Of a DNA stretch of 64,000 nucleotides, positions 1-8,492 are shown in pieces. Each line of letters opens with the position of its first letter. Positions within the stretch are counted from its first letter, which is position 1. A model generated the notes under the pieces. It was not told the DNA's origin, ran no database searches, and saw only the letters and a list, made by a program, of their open reading frames with translations. Made by a program: the position numbers and the translations under genes. Where the stretch lies: positions 372,001 through 436,000 of the forward strand of contig OZ244254.1 in NCBI GenBank assembly GCA_965217205.1. The letters are read 5' to 3'. Source of the DNA: Maricaulis sp947259345 (GTDB taxonomy: Bacteria > Pseudomonadota > Alphaproteobacteria > Caulobacterales > Maricaulaceae).

Positions 1-1
1 G

Positions 2-430
2 CGGCAGCGCTTGCTGGTGCCGGAGATCGTCAATCTCGACGAGGCCGAAGCGCGCCGCTTGCTTGACCGCACCGAAGAGTTGGAGGAGCTGGGCCTCGTC
101 ATTGAGGCTTTCGGCCAGGGCGCCATCGCCGTGCGCGAGACACCCTCACTCCTCAAGAAGCTCGACGTGCAGGGCCTGATCCGGGACCTTGCCGATGATC
201 TCGCCGAATACGATCAGGCGCTCTCCCTGAAGGAGAAGCTGGAAGACGTGGTCGGCACCATGGCCTGCCACGGCTCGGTCCGCTCCGGCCGCCGCCTCAC
301 TGGCGAGGAGATGAACGCCCTCCTGCGCGAAATGGAAGCGACCCCGCATTCCGGCCAGTGCAATCACGGCCGTCCGACCTATGTGGAGCTCAAATTGAGC
401 GATATCGAGCGCTTGTTCGGGCGACGATAG
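2..430 (+). CDS. mutL: DNA mismatch repair protein MutL, C-terminal part (5' end outside window)
   Basis: The reading frame is open from the window edge and ends at TAG 428-430, so only the last ~142 residues are present. They match the MutL C-terminal dimerisation domain: QRLLVPEIV near the start, then ACHGSVRSGRRLTGEEMNALL and a CNHGRPTYVEL stretch near the end, typical of the family. MutL is the ATP-dependent matchmaker that couples MutS mismatch recognition to strand excision. The terminal ATPase domain must lie upstream. The tail CNHGRPT resembles the C-terminal zinc-site region of endonuclease-type MutLs, but the catalytic DQHA motif would be upstream and cannot be checked here. Confidence 0.93.
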   Translation, partial: RQRLLVPEIVNLDEAEARRLLDRTEELEELGLVIEAFGQGAIAVRETPSLLKKLDVQGLIRDLADDLAEYDQALSLKEKLEDVVGTMACHGSVRSGRRLTGEEMNALLREMEATPHSGQCNHGRPTYVELKLSDIERLFGRR

Positions 431-460
431 TCGGCGCCAGTCGGACCGGCTGACACGCGG

Positions 461-2125
461 TCAGCCCAGAAATTCACGCGTCTTTGCGATGCCGAAATTG
501 ATCGCCTGCTCGGCAGAGATCTTGGGCGGCATGATCAGCGCGTCCGGATCCACCATGATCTCGACAAGGCTGGCCTTTGTCTGGTTGAAGGCGTCGCGCA
601 GGGCCTTGGCGAGGTCGTCCGGGTCTTCCACCCGGACGCCATGTCCGCCACACGCCTTGGCGAAGGCGACGAAGTCGGGGTTCTCAAGACCGATGGCATG
701 CTCGGGCAGGCCCTTGGCTTCCTGCTCGAGGGCAATGAAGCCGAGCTTGCTGTTATTGAGCACGATATTGACCACCGGCTTGTCATAGCGGACGGCGGTG
801 ATGAAATCGGCCATCAGCATGGCGAAACCGCCATCGCCCGAAATCGCGCAGACCGGCCGCTCGGGATAGGCAAACTTGGCGCCGATCGCCCCGGACGGGG
901 CAAAGGCCATGCTGGCCAGGGCGCCTGACAGCGTGAAGCGCTGGTCTTCCGTGACGATGAGATGGCGTGCCGCCCAGGCGGTCGAGGTGCCGGTATCGAC
1001 TGTATAGATGGTGTCGGTCGGGGCGATCCGGTTGAGCTCCTGCATCACGCGCTCGGGGGCGATCGGTGTCGCGTCTGATTGGCGCCGTTCAGCCTGTTCC
1101 TGATTCCACTCCGTCTTCTTCGCCTGCATGGAGTCGTAGAAGCTGCGGTCCGACTTGCGCTCGACGCGCGTCAGCAGGGCTTCCAGTGTCGGCTGGCAAT
1201 GTCCGGCGAGCGGGGCATCCACCTTTGCGCGGCGCCCCAGTCGGGTGGGTGCGGAATCGATCTGGATGATCTTAGCGTCGTCCGGGAAGAAATCGATATA
1301 GGGGAAATCCGAACCCGCCAGCAGCAAGCAGTCACATTTCGCCATCGCGGCGCTCCCGGGCGAGGAGCCCAGCAGGCCCAACCCGCCGATACAGGCTTCG
1401 ATATCCTCGTCGATGACATCCTTGGCCCGCAGCGAGCGAACGATCGGCGCACCGACTCGCTCGGACAGGGCCAGCAATTCCTCGCGGGCATCAGCGCAGC
1501 CAATGCCGGCAAGGATGGCAATACGGTCCGACTGATTGATCAGCTCGCTGGCCGTGTCGAGCGCCGCTGCGCATGGCATGGACAGGGCATTCGTCACGCC
1601 GAGGTCATAGGTGTTGCGCGAGGCGCTCACCGAGCGCCCCGAAATGTCTGACGGGATGGCGATATGGCCCACGCCGGGACCGGCGAGCGCTGCCTTGCAG
1701 GCCTCGATCATTACGTCGGGCAATTGATCCGGCGTCATCACGGTTCGGGTGTATTCGGCGACATCGGAGAAGAGGCGTTCAAGCGCGACTTCCTGATGGT
1801 ATTCGGTGCCGACGAATTTGGTCGGCGCCTGACCGGTGATCGCGATCACCGGGGCATGATCCATCTTGGCGTCATAAAGCCCGTTGAGAAGATGAATCGC
1901 GCCCGGCCCGGATGTGCCCATACAGGCCGTCATCCGACCGGTCAGCTTGGCCTGGGCCGACGCCATGAAGGCCCCGGCTTCCTCATGGCGGACCATGACG
2001 AATTCCATGTCATCACGCTTTTCCAGCGCAAAGGTGAAATCATTGATGGCGTCTCCCGGCACGCCATAGACCTGCTGCACGCCGTGTGCAGCCAGGATAT
2101 CGAGAAGCAGGTCGGCCACGCGCAT
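461..2125 (-). CDS. poxB: Thiamine-pyrophosphate enzyme, pyruvate oxidase/dehydrogenase (quinone) PoxB-like
   Basis: This 554-residue ThDP enzyme probably converts pyruvate oxidatively to acetate and CO2, feeding electrons to quinone. The N-terminal PYR domain has the catalytic Glu in RHEEAGAFMA (about residue 50) and the GTSGPGAIHLLNGLYDA stretch shared with PoxB. The FAD/DHAP-like middle domain follows. The ThDP motif runs from GDG (430-432) to NN (457-458). The ATG at 2123-2125 was chosen because AAAGGGGAG sits just upstream; a 59-codon 5' extension is open but lacks family similarity. It is about 18 residues shorter than E. coli PoxB, so the lipid-binding C-terminal helix may be absent. 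Acetolactate synthase-like activity is a less likely alternative. Confidence 0.8.
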   Translation of the reverse strand: MRVADLLLDILAAHGVQQVYGVPGDAINDFTFALEKRDDMEFVMVRHEEAGAFMASAQAKLTGRMTACMGTSGPGAIHLLNGLYDAKMDHAPVIAITGQAPTKFVGTEYHQEVALERLFSDVAEYTRTVMTPDQLPDVMIEACKAALAGPGVGHIAIPSDISGRSVSASRNTYDLGVTNALSMPCAAALDTASELINQSDRIAILAGIGCADAREELLALSERVGAPIVRSLRAKDVIDEDIEACIGGLGLLGSSPGSAAMAKCDCLLLAGSDFPYIDFFPDDAKIIQIDSAPTRLGRRAKVDAPLAGHCQPTLEALLTRVERKSDRSFYDSMQAKKTEWNQEQAERRQSDATPIAPERVMQELNRIAPTDTIYTVDTGTSTAWAARHLIVTEDQRFTLSGALASMAFAPSGAIGAKFAYPERPVCAISGDGGFAMLMADFITAVRYDKPVVNIVLNNSKLGFIALEQEAKGLPEHAIGLENPDFVAFAKACGGHGVRVEDPDDLAKALRDAFNQTKASLVEIMVDPDALIMPPKISAEQAINFGIAKTREFLG

Positions 2126-2502
2126 GTCGGGCTCCCCTTTGGTTGCTTGTCGTCTTTCACATAGGGCCAAGCGCCGGATTCTCAAGGCGGGGCGGGCCTT
2201 CCGGCAAGCGAACAAGGGCGATTTGTCGGCTGTGTCGCCCCTTTCCTTCTCTCTTGGGAGAGGGAAGGCGGCCCGCACCAGGACCAAGCATTCCCGTGTC
2301 ATCCCGCCGAATGACCTGCGAAGGCAGGCAGAGACCTAATGGCCTCCTTCGCGCAACTATCCTACATCATCGCAAAACACAGGGACCTATATGCCGAGTT
2401 CTCAGCGCGGCGATCGCCGCGCGCTTGCTGACAGAAGTAATTGGGACAAGCGAATCCTTGCATCTATGATTGCTTCTTCGAACAGAACGCGGGGAGGGTG
2501 AA
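2126..2502. other. 377-bp intergenic region with a GTCATCC-type repeat
   Basis: Divergent promoter region between the poxB-like gene and the unknown gene at 2503. It contains an imperfect hairpin (CCTTCTCTC / GAGAGGGAAGG, about 2239-2267) and a GTCATCCCGCCG...GCGAAGGC repeat fragment at 2298-2336 related to the one at 57510. No convincing gene was seen. Confidence 0.5.
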
Positions 2503-3750
2503 TTGATCGGACTCGTTTTGGCCATGCTGCTGAAAGGCAGCACCAGCTTGCCATTGGGCGTCGCGCTTGAAGATTCGACTGACTATGCGGCCTGTTTCTT
2601 CACCGAGATCGCTCTCTCAACCGATGCGCAGCGGGTGATTGCCAGCCTATCGCCTCAGGACAGTCGAAGGCATCAGGTCCAATACAGCCAACGCCGCCCC
2701 GTCAACCGCAGCACCGTGCCAGAGGTGGTGTCGATCGACCTCGATTGTCGCCGGACAGAAGACAAGATGGCTGCGTGCATCTCTCCTCTCGTGACTGAAA
2801 TCGCATCCGAAATTGGAGATCGTCCGCTCCACAGCGCTCGGTCGATTGGCGAAACGGAGACGCCGGTCCTTCAGGCCGTGCAGGCCTTCCTGGATGCAAA
2901 CCCTGTCTGGGACATCTACCAGCTCGTTGAAGCGCCGGATCGGCAGTCGGTCATAGCTGCGCTGATTTCCCCCCAGTCTTCCAGCACGTCAAGAATTGTC
3001 ATGTTTGAAGCCGGGCGCGCGCAGCCTCTCGACCTTTTGCGTCCATGCGAGCCGTACTGGGATTTGAACACAGGTTTCAGGCGGGACCGCGTTGAGATCA
3101 CCCTCGACGGGGTTGAACTGGCGTTCGAGCATGTCTGGCATGAAGCCCCGTCTACGAGGCGCTCAGACTCCGGCGCGCGCGTTGCGATCGTCTCTTTTGA
3201 TTCGTCTTTGCGCTTGCCAAGCGCGCTGGGACACATGCCGTTGTCCTATGCGATCTGGGATGAGCGTGCTGATCTCTTCATACTCAATCCAGCCGATCAA
3301 GGGCTGGAGCCGGGCGAGTTTTGCAGGCTGGCCCTAGAAGGTATCCGACGCGCCTTCCCGGAGCGTTATGATCGGATTGGAGTGCAGTCCCAAGGTGACG
3401 GCGTTTCATGGGTGCTACCGGCCTTTCAGGAGGACAGCCGCTGCATACCTGATTTCGCGTTGCTCCAATTTGGATGGGCCAGCCCCTCCCCGGACGCCGA
3501 TCTCAGCGCAATCGATTTCGCGCGCCCGACGCCGGTCCATATTCGTATGGATGAAGAGCAACATGTGGAGTTCTCGCTGGATTTGGTTTCGCGGTTAGCT
3601 ACTGCTGACACCCCTCTGGTCGTCCAGGTCACCTCGCCGAACTCGCCGCTGACGGAGACTCTATATCCCACTCTCCCACCAGGAAGCACTGGCAGTGTCC
3701 GCCGCTTCTTGAGGCAGCAGATCGAAGGCGTCGACCCGACAGAGCGTTAA
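2503..3750 (+). CDS. Protein of unknown function
   Basis: A 415-residue protein I do not recognise. The TTG at 2503 is preferred because GGGGAGGG (2491-2498) stands five bases upstream; a TTG at 2470 and an ATG at 2524 are in frame. The N terminus LIGLVLAMLLKGSTSLPLG is hydrophobic and could be a signal peptide or anchor. The rest has mixed alpha/beta character with no obvious catalytic motif, several Cys (two around residue 95, one near 170, one near 270) and a polar C terminus. Codon use is less extreme than in neighbours (more AT-rich third positions), compatible with recent acquisition. It stands alone, convergent with rsmD. Confidence 0.6.
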   Translation: MIGLVLAMLLKGSTSLPLGVALEDSTDYAACFFTEIALSTDAQRVIASLSPQDSRRHQVQYSQRRPVNRSTVPEVVSIDLDCRRTEDKMAACISPLVTEIASEIGDRPLHSARSIGETETPVLQAVQAFLDANPVWDIYQLVEAPDRQSVIAALISPQSSSTSRIVMFEAGRAQPLDLLRPCEPYWDLNTGFRRDRVEITLDGVELAFEHVWHEAPSTRRSDSGARVAIVSFDSSLRLPSALGHMPLSYAIWDERADLFILNPADQGLEPGEFCRLALEGIRRAFPERYDRIGVQSQGDGVSWVLPAFQEDSRCIPDFALLQFGWASPSPDADLSAIDFARPTPVHIRMDEEQHVEFSLDLVSRLATADTPLVVQVTSPNSPLTETLYPTLPPGSTGSVRRFLRQQIEGVDPTER

Positions 3751-3771
3751 GTGTGTCTAAGGTCAGGAGAC

Positions 3772-4332
3772 CTACCTCCGAGTCAAAAACAACACCTTCG
3801 CCGCGCCATAGGTTTTCTCCACCTGGCAGGTCCAGCCCGGTGTTTCCGGCTCTTCCTCGGCACCGACTTCCAGCACGGCGACCGCATCCTCGCTGACCCA
3901 ATTGCCTTCGAGCAGCTTGGCCAATGTCTTGGGGCCCAGGCCGAAGCCGTAAGGCGGGTCGAGGAAGACGAGGTTGAAGGGGGCGCCGAGATTGGACGGT
4001 TTTTCGCCCAGGGCCGTAGCGTCACGGCGATGGATGCGGGTGATGCCGAAGAGCTGCAGCGTGTCGACATTGTCGCGAATGGCACCGCGCGCCTCGGCCG
4101 CGAACTCGATGAAGAGGCAGAAGGCCGCTCCGCGTGAGACCGCTTCCAGGCCCAGCGCCCCGGAGCCGGCATAAATGTCGGCGACGCGGGCGCCGTCGAG
4201 GGAGGGACACCAGTCAGCATGTTCGATCACGTTGAACATGTTCTCGCGCGCCCGATCCGAGGTCGGTCGGGTCGACTTTCCCTTGGGCGCAATGAGGGCG
4301 CGATTGCGGAATTTGCCTCCGACGATACGCAT
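3772..4332 (-). CDS. rsmD: 16S rRNA (guanine(966)-N(2))-methyltransferase RsmD
   Basis: RsmD methylates N2 of G966 in 16S rRNA of the 30S subunit, using S-adenosylmethionine. The 186 residues contain the family start MRIVGGKFRNR, the TRPTSDRARENMFN stretch, the SAM-binding loop AGSGALGLEA (55-64) and the catalytic DPPYGFG (125-131). Length is normal. It lies six bases downstream of rluB on the same strand, so the two form an rRNA-modification operon. Confidence 0.95.
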   Translation of the reverse strand: MRIVGGKFRNRALIAPKGKSTRPTSDRARENMFNVIEHADWCPSLDGARVADIYAGSGALGLEAVSRGAAFCLFIEFAAEARGAIRDNVDTLQLFGITRIHRRDATALGEKPSNLGAPFNLVFLDPPYGFGLGPKTLAKLLEGNWVSEDAVAVLEVGAEEEPETPGWTCQVEKTYGAAKVLFLTRR

Positions 4333-4338
4333 ATCGCT

Positions 4339-5394
4339 CTAGCTCCGGCCGCCGGGATTGCGCGGGCCCTTGCCCTGAGGTCCTTTTCCACGCGGCCCGC
4401 CGGGACGCGGGGCGGGCTTGGCGGTCGGTTTGCCATCCTTGCCGCGTCGGGCGCGGGTGGATTTGGCGTCCAGCGGCCGACCTTTCAGGGTCGGCTCAAG
4501 CAAGCTGTCATCCACCTCGCGTTTGGGACGTCCGGGCTGACCCGGTCCGCCCATGGCGCGCGCGCCCGGTTTTTGCCCCGGCTTCTGACCCGGCTTGCGG
4601 CCGGCCCGGTTGGCCGGGCGCGGCTTGGCGATGGCCTGGCCGGTCGGCACGTCACCCATATCGATCAGATGGCCGCACTGGTCGTGCAACACGCGTGAGG
4701 GCACAGCCTTGATTTCGCCCTTCTCCAGCTGGCCCAGCTGGAAGGGACCATAGGCGATACGGATCAGCCGGTTCACGCGCAGGCCGACCGCGTCGAGGGC
4801 CTTGCGGACCTCGCGGTTCTTGCCTTCGCGAATGCCGACTTCGAGCCAGATATTCGAGCCGGTCTCGCGTTCGACCTCGACCTCCATCGGGCCATACTTG
4901 ATCCCTTCGACGGTAACACCGGCACGCAGGACTTTCAGCGCCGACTCGGAGATGGAGCCAAAGGCGCGGGCGCGATAGCGGCGCGTCCAGCCGGTCGAGG
5001 GCAATTCCAGGGCGCGGGCGAGGGCGCCATCATTGGTCAGCAGTAGCAGGCCTTCGGAGGTCAGATCGAGGCGGCCGATCGAGATCACCCGGCCGAGATC
5101 CTTGGGGATGGCGTCGAATACGGTCTCGCGCCCTTCCGGGTCGGCATGGGTGGTCACCAGACCGTCCGGCTTGTGATAGCGCCAAAGCTTGGTCGCCGCC
5201 GGCGGCTCGACGCGCTTGCCGTCAACTTCGATCGTCTCACTGCCCGTGACCTTGAAGGCAGGCGTGTCCAGCGTCGTGCCATCGACCTTGATCCGCCCGC
5301 CCTCGATCATGCGTTCGACCTCGCGGCGCGAAGCCACACCGGCCCGGGCGAGGAATTTGGCAATACGTTCAGAAGTGTCGGCAGTCCCGGTCAC
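4339..5394 (-). CDS. rluB: rRNA pseudouridine synthase, RluB/RsuA family, with long basic tail
   Basis: Isomerises a uridine to pseudouridine in 23S rRNA (U2605 in E. coli numbering for RluB). An S4 RNA-binding domain spans residues ~9-60 (RIAKFLARAGVASRREVE). The synthase domain has the catalytic motif GRLDLTSEG with Asp110 and the late motif REGKNREVRK. After about residue 245 the protein continues as a ~105-residue Lys/Arg/Gly/Pro-rich disordered tail with repeated KPGQ units, common in alphaproteobacterial RluB. RluE or RsuA specificity cannot be excluded. It is cotranscribed with rsmD and divergent from tadA, with only 38 bases between start codons. Confidence 0.9.
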   Translation of the reverse strand: MTGTADTSERIAKFLARAGVASRREVERMIEGGRIKVDGTTLDTPAFKVTGSETIEVDGKRVEPPAATKLWRYHKPDGLVTTHADPEGRETVFDAIPKDLGRVISIGRLDLTSEGLLLLTNDGALARALELPSTGWTRRYRARAFGSISESALKVLRAGVTVEGIKYGPMEVEVERETGSNIWLEVGIREGKNREVRKALDAVGLRVNRLIRIAYGPFQLGQLEKGEIKAVPSRVLHDQCGHLIDMGDVPTGQAIAKPRPANRAGRKPGQKPGQKPGARAMGGPGQPGRPKREVDDSLLEPTLKGRPLDAKSTRARRGKDGKPTAKPAPRPGGPRGKGPQGKGPRNPGGRS

Positions 5395-5432
5395 GCTTGA
5401 CCCTTTCGCAGCGGCGCTCTATCGCGCGCGGT

Positions 5433-5924
5433 ATGACAGACCCGCGCGATACACGTTTTATGACGGCGGCGCTACGCTTGGCGCAAGCAGCAGCTGAGGC
5501 TGGCGAGGCGCCGATCGGTGCGCTGATCGTCGATCCGGCGACGGATGAGGTCATCGCCCAGGCCCATAATCGCCCGATTGCCGGCCATGATCCGACCGCC
5601 CATGCCGAAATCCTCGCCTTGCGCGAGGCGGCGACGAAGCTGGGCAATTACCGGCTCACCGGTCTGGAACTCTATGTCACGCTGGAGCCCTGCGCCATGT
5701 GCGCCGGCGCAATCAGCCATGCCCGCATCGGTCGTCTGGTCTTCGGCGCGAGCGATGCCAAGGGCGGGGCGGTCGTTTCGGGGACGCGCTTCTTTGACCA
5801 GCCAAGCTGTCACTGGCGCCCGGACGTTGTGCCCGGCATCATGGCTGACGAGGGTTCGGCGCTGCTGAAAGATTTCTTCCGGGCCCGGCGCAAGGCCAAG
5901 GGAGTGGCGCGCGATGGCGTTTGA
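5433..5924 (+). CDS. tadA: tRNA(Arg) adenosine-34 deaminase TadA
   Basis: Converts A34 of tRNA-Arg(ACG) to inosine, an essential wobble modification. The 163 residues carry the zinc-deaminase motifs HAE (57-59, proton-shuttle Glu59) and PCAMC (86-90), plus AHNRPI and the family end region RFFDQPSCHWRP. The ATG at 5433 gives the usual length; a TTG at 5397 would add 12 residues inside the promoter shared with rluB. The following TfoX-like gene starts 11 bases before its stop, indicating translational coupling. Confidence 0.95.
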   Translation: MTDPRDTRFMTAALRLAQAAAEAGEAPIGALIVDPATDEVIAQAHNRPIAGHDPTAHAEILALREAATKLGNYRLTGLELYVTLEPCAMCAGAISHARIGRLVFGASDAKGGAVVSGTRFFDQPSCHWRPDVVPGIMADEGSALLKDFFRARRKAKGVARDGV

Positions 5925-6246
5925 TCCGGATCTTGTCGACCGAATGGAAACCGCGCTCATCGCGCTCGGCCAACGCCCGGAGCGTCGGCGCATGTTCGGG
6001 GGTATTGCCCTGATGATCCGCGGAAACATGAGTTTCGGTACGTCCAATGATCAGCTCCATGTCCGGGTCGGCCCCGATCAGTACGCCGCCGCCCTGGCCA
6101 TGCCGGGCGCGCGGGAAATGGACCTGACCGGTCGTGTGATGAAGGGCTGGGTGACCGTCGATGGGCCGGCTGACCTTGATGATGAAGCGCTGACGGCCTG
6201 GGCGAGAATGACGGCCGATTTTGTCACGACATTGCCTGCGAAGTGA
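5914..6246 (+). CDS. TfoX/Sxy N-terminal-domain protein
   Basis: A 110-residue protein matching the TfoX N-terminal fold: MFGGIALMIRGNMSFG followed by LHVRVG and a C-terminal GWVTVDGP...AW segment. In gammaproteobacteria TfoX controls competence, but stand-alone N-terminal-domain proteins in alphaproteobacteria have no established role. There is no TfoX C-terminal domain. The start codon lies inside the end of tadA (11-base overlap), so it is coexpressed with it. Confidence 0.75.
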   Translation: MAFDPDLVDRMETALIALGQRPERRRMFGGIALMIRGNMSFGTSNDQLHVRVGPDQYAAALAMPGAREMDLTGRVMKGWVTVDGPADLDDEALTAWARMTADFVTTLPAK

Positions 6247-6350
6247 TGGCGATATTTCGATAATTCGCGTTCACGCCAAGCTGTCATAAAAGCTTGTCTT
6301 GAGTTCATTCCGTGGTCGGACGAAGAGGAGCCGTCCAAGCGGAGCGACTC

Positions 6351-6815
6351 ATGCGTCGTGCACTGATCAAAATTTGTCTCGCGGCCTCTTTGGCCGTTTT
6401 CGCCGCCGGCGCCAGCCAGGCTGCCGAGATGGTTTGCGAGACTGCACCTCTCCTTCTTCGCGACGTCACCATCATCGATGCGTCGGGCGAGTGGGACCAT
6501 CAGGACATTCTGATCGAACAGGGCCGGATTTCGGCGATCGGATCGGAAATCGAGCTGGAAACCGGTCAGGCTGTGATCGAGCTCGGCCGTTCCGGCGCCA
6601 TTGTGCGCCCGGGTGTCGAACCGGCCGCCACGGAGGGTGCGCTCATTATCCGTGCCTCCACCGCCAATGCCGGCCGCACCCGCGCTATCCTGTCGGCCGG
6701 TTCGCCTGCCGATTTGCGCGTTTATGCGACGGATGGGGCGCTGGCCGGTCAGGTCGAGATCGAGATACGCAGCGGTCGCATAGTCGGCCTCAATGATACC
6801 TGCCTCAACGGCTAG
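6351..6815 (+). CDS. Secreted stand-alone amidohydrolase composite (beta-sandwich) domain protein
   Basis: A 154-residue protein with a clear signal peptide (MRRALIKICLAASLAVFAAGASQAA, cleavage near residue 24). The mature part resembles the two halves of the beta-sandwich flanking the barrel in metal-dependent amidohydrolases: LLLRDVTIIDASG...DILIEQGRISAIG at the N side, then SPADLRVYATDG...VEIEIRSGRIVG at the C side. The whole TIM barrel, including the HxH, Lys and Asp metal ligands, is missing, joined by about 50 residues. It is therefore probably non-catalytic, or the remnant of an internal deletion. Start chosen at ATG 6351 with GGAG upstream. It shares a CTAG stop overlap with the convergent GNAT gene. 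Confidence 0.7.
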   Translation: MRRALIKICLAASLAVFAAGASQAAEMVCETAPLLLRDVTIIDASGEWDHQDILIEQGRISAIGSEIELETGQAVIELGRSGAIVRPGVEPAATEGALIIRASTANAGRTRAILSAGSPADLRVYATDGALAGQVEIEIRSGRIVGLNDTCLNG

Positions 6816-7387
6816 GCCAGCCGCGCTTCCAGCCCGGCTTTGACGCCGGGCCATTCTTGCCTCAGCACTGAAAAGAACACCGTGTCGCGCCACTCTCCTG
6901 TCCAGCACAGGAGGTGGCGGCGCAGCGTGCCTTCGCGGGTCGCCCCCATCTTGGTCATCGCCGCCTGCGAGCGGGCATTGAGATGATGCGTCTTGAGCTC
7001 GACCCGCTCCGCCCCGGCTTCGAATGCACCGCCGAGAAGCAGGAGTTTGGCGGCCGGGTTGATGGCCGTGCCGCGGGCGGTCTGGCCATACCAGGTCCAG
7101 CCGATCTCGAGGCGTTTGTGTTCCGGGGCGAGGCTGAGCCAGGCTGAATGTCCGACGGCCGCTCCGTCGCTCTGACGACGGACCAGATGGCTGATCTGCG
7201 TCCCGGCTTGGGTATTGCCCAGCATGAGGTTGAACCAGGCATCGAAATGCGGGCCATCACCGCGCAGGGAGGTCAGCGCCCAGAGCTCGGCCTCATCAGC
7301 GAGCGGGCGAAGTGCCTCGCGATGGGCTTCGGTGAGCGGTTCCAGGCGGACAATCGCATTTTCGCGAATCTGCGGTGTGATGATCAT
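6812..7387 (-). CDS. GNAT-family N-acetyltransferase (RimJ/RimL type)
   Basis: A 191-residue acetyl-CoA-dependent N-acetyltransferase. It starts VRLEPLTEAHREALRPL, the RimJ/RimL-like pattern, and has the EIGWTWYGQTARGTAINPAAKLLLL core (strand beta4 plus the pyrophosphate-binding loop) and VELKTHHLNARSQAAMTKMGATREG, the motif B region. The substrate is unknown; ribosomal-protein or small-molecule amines are possible. ATG 7387 overlaps the TGA of the upstream permease gene by four bases (ATGA), so the two are translationally coupled. Confidence 0.85.
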   Translation of the reverse strand: MIITPQIRENAIVRLEPLTEAHREALRPLADEAELWALTSLRGDGPHFDAWFNLMLGNTQAGTQISHLVRRQSDGAAVGHSAWLSLAPEHKRLEIGWTWYGQTARGTAINPAAKLLLLGGAFEAGAERVELKTHHLNARSQAAMTKMGATREGTLRRHLLCWTGEWRDTVFFSVLRQEWPGVKAGLEARLA

Positions 7388-8127
7388 GAGGCTGACCCGA
7401 TTAGCAGGAGCGTGCCGCGCACGACATAGATCGCGCCGATGACGGAAACGATCCATTTCGTCCACTGGCGGAATTGGACATCGCTCATCAGCGCCAGGAA
7501 GCGGGCGCCCGCTGTTGTGCCCAGAATGGCGAGAGGCGCTGCGACCAGGAGCCATTGGGTCGAGGGCAGGCCCGCCGCGCCGATTGCGGGCAGGATGTAA
7601 TAGGCGATCTTGACGCCATGGCTGATGACCTGGGTTGCAGCCTTGGTGGCGACAATGCTGCGCCGGTCGCTCTGCGTGTCGGCGAAGAAGACATCCAGCA
7701 GAGGGCCGGAGACGCCGGCGACGACATTGAGCCCGGTCACGACAAAGCCGCAGGCCACCGCGTGATGCGGCCGGCTGGCATCGAGGTGAAGGATATGTTT
7801 GGGCAGCCAGATCACCGCCGGCACCAGGCCGAGGATGATGAAGAGCCAGGGCTTGGAGAGTTCAAAACTGGCAAAGACCAGAAGACCGGCGGCGATGGCG
7901 GAGCCGGCGAGATAGATCGCCAGGATGCGCCAGTCGATCCATTTGAGATGCAAGATGGCCCGCCAGCCATTCGAGACGCTCTGGATTACACCATGCACGA
8001 CCATGGCAGAGGCGACCGGCAGGACCAGCGCCAGCGCGCCCATCAGGATCAGCCCGCCCGCCATGCCGAACACGCCGGAAATGAAGGCGGTGACGAAGGT
8101 TGCAAGCAGGATGAAGGCGGCGATCAT
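7384..8127 (-). CDS. TauE/SafE-family sulfite/organosulfonate exporter-like permease
   Basis: A 247-residue inner-membrane protein with about eight hydrophobic segments. The N-terminal repeat begins FVTAFISGVFGMAGGLILMGAL, the hallmark glycine-rich first helix of TauE/SafE, and a second repeat begins VVTGLNVVAGVSGPLLDVFF. The family moves sulfite, sulfoacetate, taurine-derived or other organic anions. The ATG at 8127 gives the usual length; a longer open frame upstream has no family similarity. Its substrate cannot be deduced, and the coupled GNAT gene does not help. Confidence 0.85.
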   Translation of the reverse strand: MIAAFILLATFVTAFISGVFGMAGGLILMGALALVLPVASAMVVHGVIQSVSNGWRAILHLKWIDWRILAIYLAGSAIAAGLLVFASFELSKPWLFIILGLVPAVIWLPKHILHLDASRPHHAVACGFVVTGLNVVAGVSGPLLDVFFADTQSDRRSIVATKAATQVISHGVKIAYYILPAIGAAGLPSTQWLLVAAPLAILGTTAGARFLALMSDVQFRQWTKWIVSVIGAIYVVRGTLLLIGSAS

Positions 8128-8222
8128 GGCCGGACTATATCGCCTTGGCCAAGACGGACGAGCGCGTGCTGCAGGCGGGTATGGCGCTTGCGGAACATAA
8201 CCAGAACTTGTAGTGTTTGGGC

Positions 8223-8492
8223 ATGCGCGATTGGGATGAGCGGATAAGGCGAGTGCTGTTGCGGCTCGGGAGGGCTGTGGGGCGATGGCGACTTTTCGAA
8301 ATTTCCGCGAATGCCGCGCTTTGGAGAAGCTGGGAACAATCAAGCCGGGCGGTCGGCCTGGGAGCGCTTGGCCTGTCACTGTTTGCAGAAAGCGGTGTGA
8401 TCCGACCGGGCTTTCTGTTCATGGGATCCGCACTGATCGTGATAAGCTGGGTCTGTGCCTTCTTTCTCGGGCGCATGGAGATGAAGCAATGA
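8223..8492 (+). CDS. Small membrane protein of unknown function
   Basis: An 89-residue protein with a basic, Arg-rich N terminus (RDWDERIRRVLLRLGRAVGRWR) and two hydrophobic segments, about 45-58 and 67-85. Its TGA overlaps the ATG of the next tiny membrane protein (ATGA at 8489-8492), which supports both being real and coupled. No family recognised. Start at ATG 8223; a TTG at 8217 is in frame. Confidence 0.5.
   Translation: MRDWDERIRRVLLRLGRAVGRWRLFEISANAALWRSWEQSSRAVGLGALGLSLFAESGVIRPGFLFMGSALIVISWVCAFFLGRMEMKQ

Noticed and set aside
2126..2302. 59-codon N-terminal extension of the PoxB-like gene
   Set aside because: The ATG at 2125 has a strong ribosome-binding site and starts at the family's conserved N terminus.
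6078..6908. 276-residue minus-strand frame over the TfoX-like and mini-amidohydrolase genes
   Set aside because: Arg-rich shadow; both plus-strand genes have good starts and recognisable sequence.
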